From assembly GCA_009602725.1 (NCBI GenBank), contig WELB01000032.1, forward strand, positions 669,958-701,326: DNA of 31,369 nucleotides, read 5' to 3'. The position numbers and the translations under genes are program-made. Source of the stretch: Spirogloea muscicola. Lineage: Eukaryota; Streptophyta; Zygnematophyceae; Spirogloeales; Spirogloeaceae. The notes beneath the pieces were generated by a model. That model saw nothing but the letters and a program-made list of their open reading frames with translations, was not told the origin of the DNA and did not search any database. Numbering within the stretch: position 1 is the first letter of the stretch; every line of letters starts with the position of its first letter. Shown piece by piece: positions 28,897 through 31,369 of this stretch.

Positions 28897-31369
28897 TCAC
28901 TCTTCTACGGCTCTCCTATATGGCACCCGCCGGTGGTCTTTCGAAGCATTTCGTTTTCTCCTCTTGGCCAGGAACGCTTCCACCTTCCCAGCGGCCTGCC
29001 ATATAGCAGCATGCTCGACTGCATGCTCAGCATTGTCCACTGGCCATATGCCTTCTATGGCCAAGTAAGGCCCAGCAGTCTTCAGCATAATCAATGTCAG
29101 CTGCGGCAAATGAGCTTGTCTTGATCTTAAACATCCACTTGTTCACGATATTAAACAGAAGCATCACTTACCTTCAGCTCCTTGTACTTGGCAATCAAAT
29201 CCTCTCGCCGCAGCAACTCTGATAAATGCTCAGACAATTAGTCGTATCACCAGACTGCCGAATTGTGCACTTTTGACCATGCAACAAGCAGAGAACACAG
29301 TGCTTGCACACCTCCAAGTAATAAGAATTTGCTTGCTGCAACTGCGGCAAAGGTAATTGCTTACTCTTTGTCACATAGAATGGCTTCTTTCCTTTCTTTA
29401 CCGCCTCCTTTTCACGGCGCTTGCGGTCAAGGTTATGATCCTCCTTGACTTTCCTAGTCTTTTCATTTTGCAGCTGCCAATCCTGCAGGACGGATGGACC
29501 ACAGTAAGTCAAAAGGACCACGCCTGGCTCAAGTGACTGAATCATCTATAGCATATGTAGGCATCGAAAAAGTGAAAGCACAGACAAATAGGACATACAA
29601 TGTTCTTCACCAACTTCTGCAGCTCCTCCTTGCGCTCCACCCTTTTCTCCTTCTTAATCAGCTTCTGGAGCCTCTGTTAGTGGCGGGTAATCAAGACATC
29701 AGAACAGAATCTTGCAGCAACAAGAGGAGAAAGGGGCTACGCTCTGCTGTTGCTGAAGAAGGACAAAGGTGGGTGGCGAGAGAGCAGGAGAGCAGACCTG
29801 ACGCTCAGCAGGAAGCTGCTCATTGTAGATGAAGTTGTACGCAGCTCTGAACCTGGACACACATGTGCTTTGGTGAGATGTATGGCACACACTTCGAAAG
29901 GCAGAGCAGAAAGGTGAACATGCGTGAGCAGACATGGAGGTTTGACAGCCTTGGCAATGTCCTCACATCGCCATTCACTCTAACGTATCGTGCTTTTTCT
30001 GGGATCGAGGAAAGAGGCAGACTGGTACAGATGAATCAGTGCTGCAATCCAGGAAGATCATCATATGATTGGCACTAGAAATTACAGCTCACAAGCTCAC
30101 CTGCCTTCATCATACTTGCCACAAAGCGACTCAAATCGGGGATCTCGGACGTCCTGCAAGCATGATCATTCCATGTGTAATATAGAGACGCTCCAAACGC
30201 CTCAGGAAGATAGCAGATCTTCGAGGCTCAGGCGGTCCCTAGATGCCTGCTTCGGTAGCGGTACAGCATGGCCAGCCATCCGAGCTATCTCAGCATGCAC
30301 TCCGTAGGTGCAATCCCCGGACAATGCATGATAGAAGTGGCACCTTCAGTAGGTATCTCAACCAAACAGATGCTGACTGCCAAGCAAACTCTACGCTTTG
30401 AATCTCTCACCAGTTTGGGCGCCTGAATAACGTCACGAAATCTTGGGACGGGCTTCTTGGCTGGTTGCTCCATAGGCCTTCACCAGCCTCGAGCAACTAC
30501 AGCGACTGTGAGAAGGTAAGCAGCAGCCAGTATCTACGTGCAAACAGAGGTACACACAGCAGAGCACCGGCAAATGCTACGAGCAAGAGCGAGCCACCTC
30601 GTATGTAGACTTGCTAGCTATGGTTCAACATCTGAGCGCAGCTATAGATGCAAGTCTGAGAGGACGAGCATTTGGGTCATAAGCGTCTGCTGATCGCACG
30701 CTGGCTTCTGGTCGTTCATGCTCTACCTTTGTGAGCGTAGCATGACAGCGACCACTTACAGCACATTATTGGTAAGATGGTATGCATCCTTGATGCGTGT
30801 GATCTAAGCAGTACTTTGCTGCCTGCTGACTGCTTCGTCTGCCTGCCGACAACTGGTCGAAATTGGGCGATCCAGGAGGAAGAGGTGTCCCGGAGTGGCC
30901 GAGCTGCACCTGTTCTTGTTGGCTCGCTTGAGGCTCGCCGCCTTCGCCGCCCGGTTCCGCGGCACGAGGCCGCTGCCGTCGCTGCTCATGCGCCGGAGCT
31001 CCTCGAACGGGACGTCCGCCACGGCCTGCAGCAAGTCCTCCTGCCAGAGAGAGCAACCGGCCGGGGGGGGGACCAAAGCCTGCTGTATCAGTGGCACGCC
31101 CAACAGCCAGCAATCGAGATCAGAGCCCAGCGTCTGGACTTAAACCTGACTCTCATCTCTGCTGAATTCCTGTCAGAGCTCCGGGATGGCCGTCTGATTC
31201 ACCGCAAGCTGGTCTCTGGCGTGCACGCCCTCGCTGCCAGCCTCGCCCTGATCCTCGTCCTCGCCGTCATCCGCGTCGCCGCCATGGCGGCCTCCTCGTC
31301 GCGCCGGCGGCCGCTCGCCGCGGGGAGGGCCTCGCTGCAGGGCAGCGGCGGGGCCGGCGCCGCCCGCGG
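28897..31369 (-). CDS. RRP36: RRP36, ribosomal RNA processing protein (5' partial)
   Basis: Nucleolar component of the small-subunit processome, needed for early cleavages of pre-rRNA toward 18S. Nine exons with matching phases: (edge)-31203, 31040-30910, 30477-30411, 30153-30101, 29852-29798, 29673-29611, 29482-29365, 29218-29172, 28995-28897. Seen: an acidic N-terminal stretch (DADDGEDEDQGEAGSEG); ADVPFEELRRM; KRANKNRPMEQPAKKPVPRF; RDPRFESLCGKYDEGRFRAA; NFIYNEQLPAERQRLQKLIK; KEAVKKGKKPFYVTKK (family signature); VEAFLAKRRKRNASKDHRRV near the end. The first exon stays open to the window edge with no in-frame ATG, so the start lies outside. The junction of exons 2 and 3 rebuilds KNRPMEQ with an acceptor at GTGAAG|G that is poor in pyrimidines. 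Confidence 0.93.

Noticed and set aside
1-31369. CRISPR arrays, rRNA or bacterial operon structure
   Set aside because: No regular spacer-repeat arrays, no rRNA signatures, and genes are intron-rich, so the window is eukaryotic nuclear DNA.

Overview
The window looks like a nuclear segment from a photosynthetic eukaryote, most likely a green alga. The genes are broken by many short introns (33 coding exons in one gene). CENP-C has the plant-type ending with no cupin domain. A betaine-lipid methyltransferase domain of the algal BTA1 type is present. TGTAA-type polyadenylation motifs follow at least three genes. Gene starts sit in GC-rich islands, while introns and spacers are close to balanced. 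I did not settle the class; a trebouxiophyte or a streptophyte alga is possible.

Layout from left to right. 1-1.4 kb: GC-rich edge, one dispersed hairpin repeat, no gene. 1.43-10.59 kb (-): a complete importin-9 gene, rebuilt here as 33 phase-consistent exons (about 1,052 aa). It contains one AT-AC intron with all the hallmarks of a U12-type (minor spliceosome) intron. 10.59-11.05 kb: a short divergent promoter holding a copy of a dispersed repeat. 11.05-13.07 kb (+): a BtaB-type betaine-lipid methyltransferase that stops where the fused algal enzyme would continue into BtaA. 13.39-15.94 kb (-): a YjbQ/UPF0047 protein with a possible transit peptide and C-terminal extension. 15.94-17.5 kb: repeat debris. 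17.53-18.26 kb (-): the C-terminal part of an MDR quinone oxidoreductase, missing its front and abutting a retroelement tail. 18.9-20.69 kb (+): CENP-C. 21.1-22.0 kb and 24.9-26.5 kb (-): two single-pass membrane proteins with proline/tyrosine-rich tails. Around and between them (18.4-27.9 kb) lies a graveyard of 5'-truncated retroelement copies, mostly in one orientation. 28.9 kb to the right edge (-): RRP36, with its 5' end outside the window.

The genes are unrelated housekeeping functions (nuclear import, kinetochore, ribosome assembly, lipid and cofactor metabolism); there is no operon-like logic. The most unusual content is (1) the AT-AC U12-type intron in importin-9, and (2) a retroelement family whose copies share a conserved protein ending '(L/V)(T/S)RxY-stop' written across a small hairpin, followed by a second conserved 3' hairpin. 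All exon structures were read by eye from splice signals, reading phase and remembered family patterns; no alignment, transcript or database search was run.
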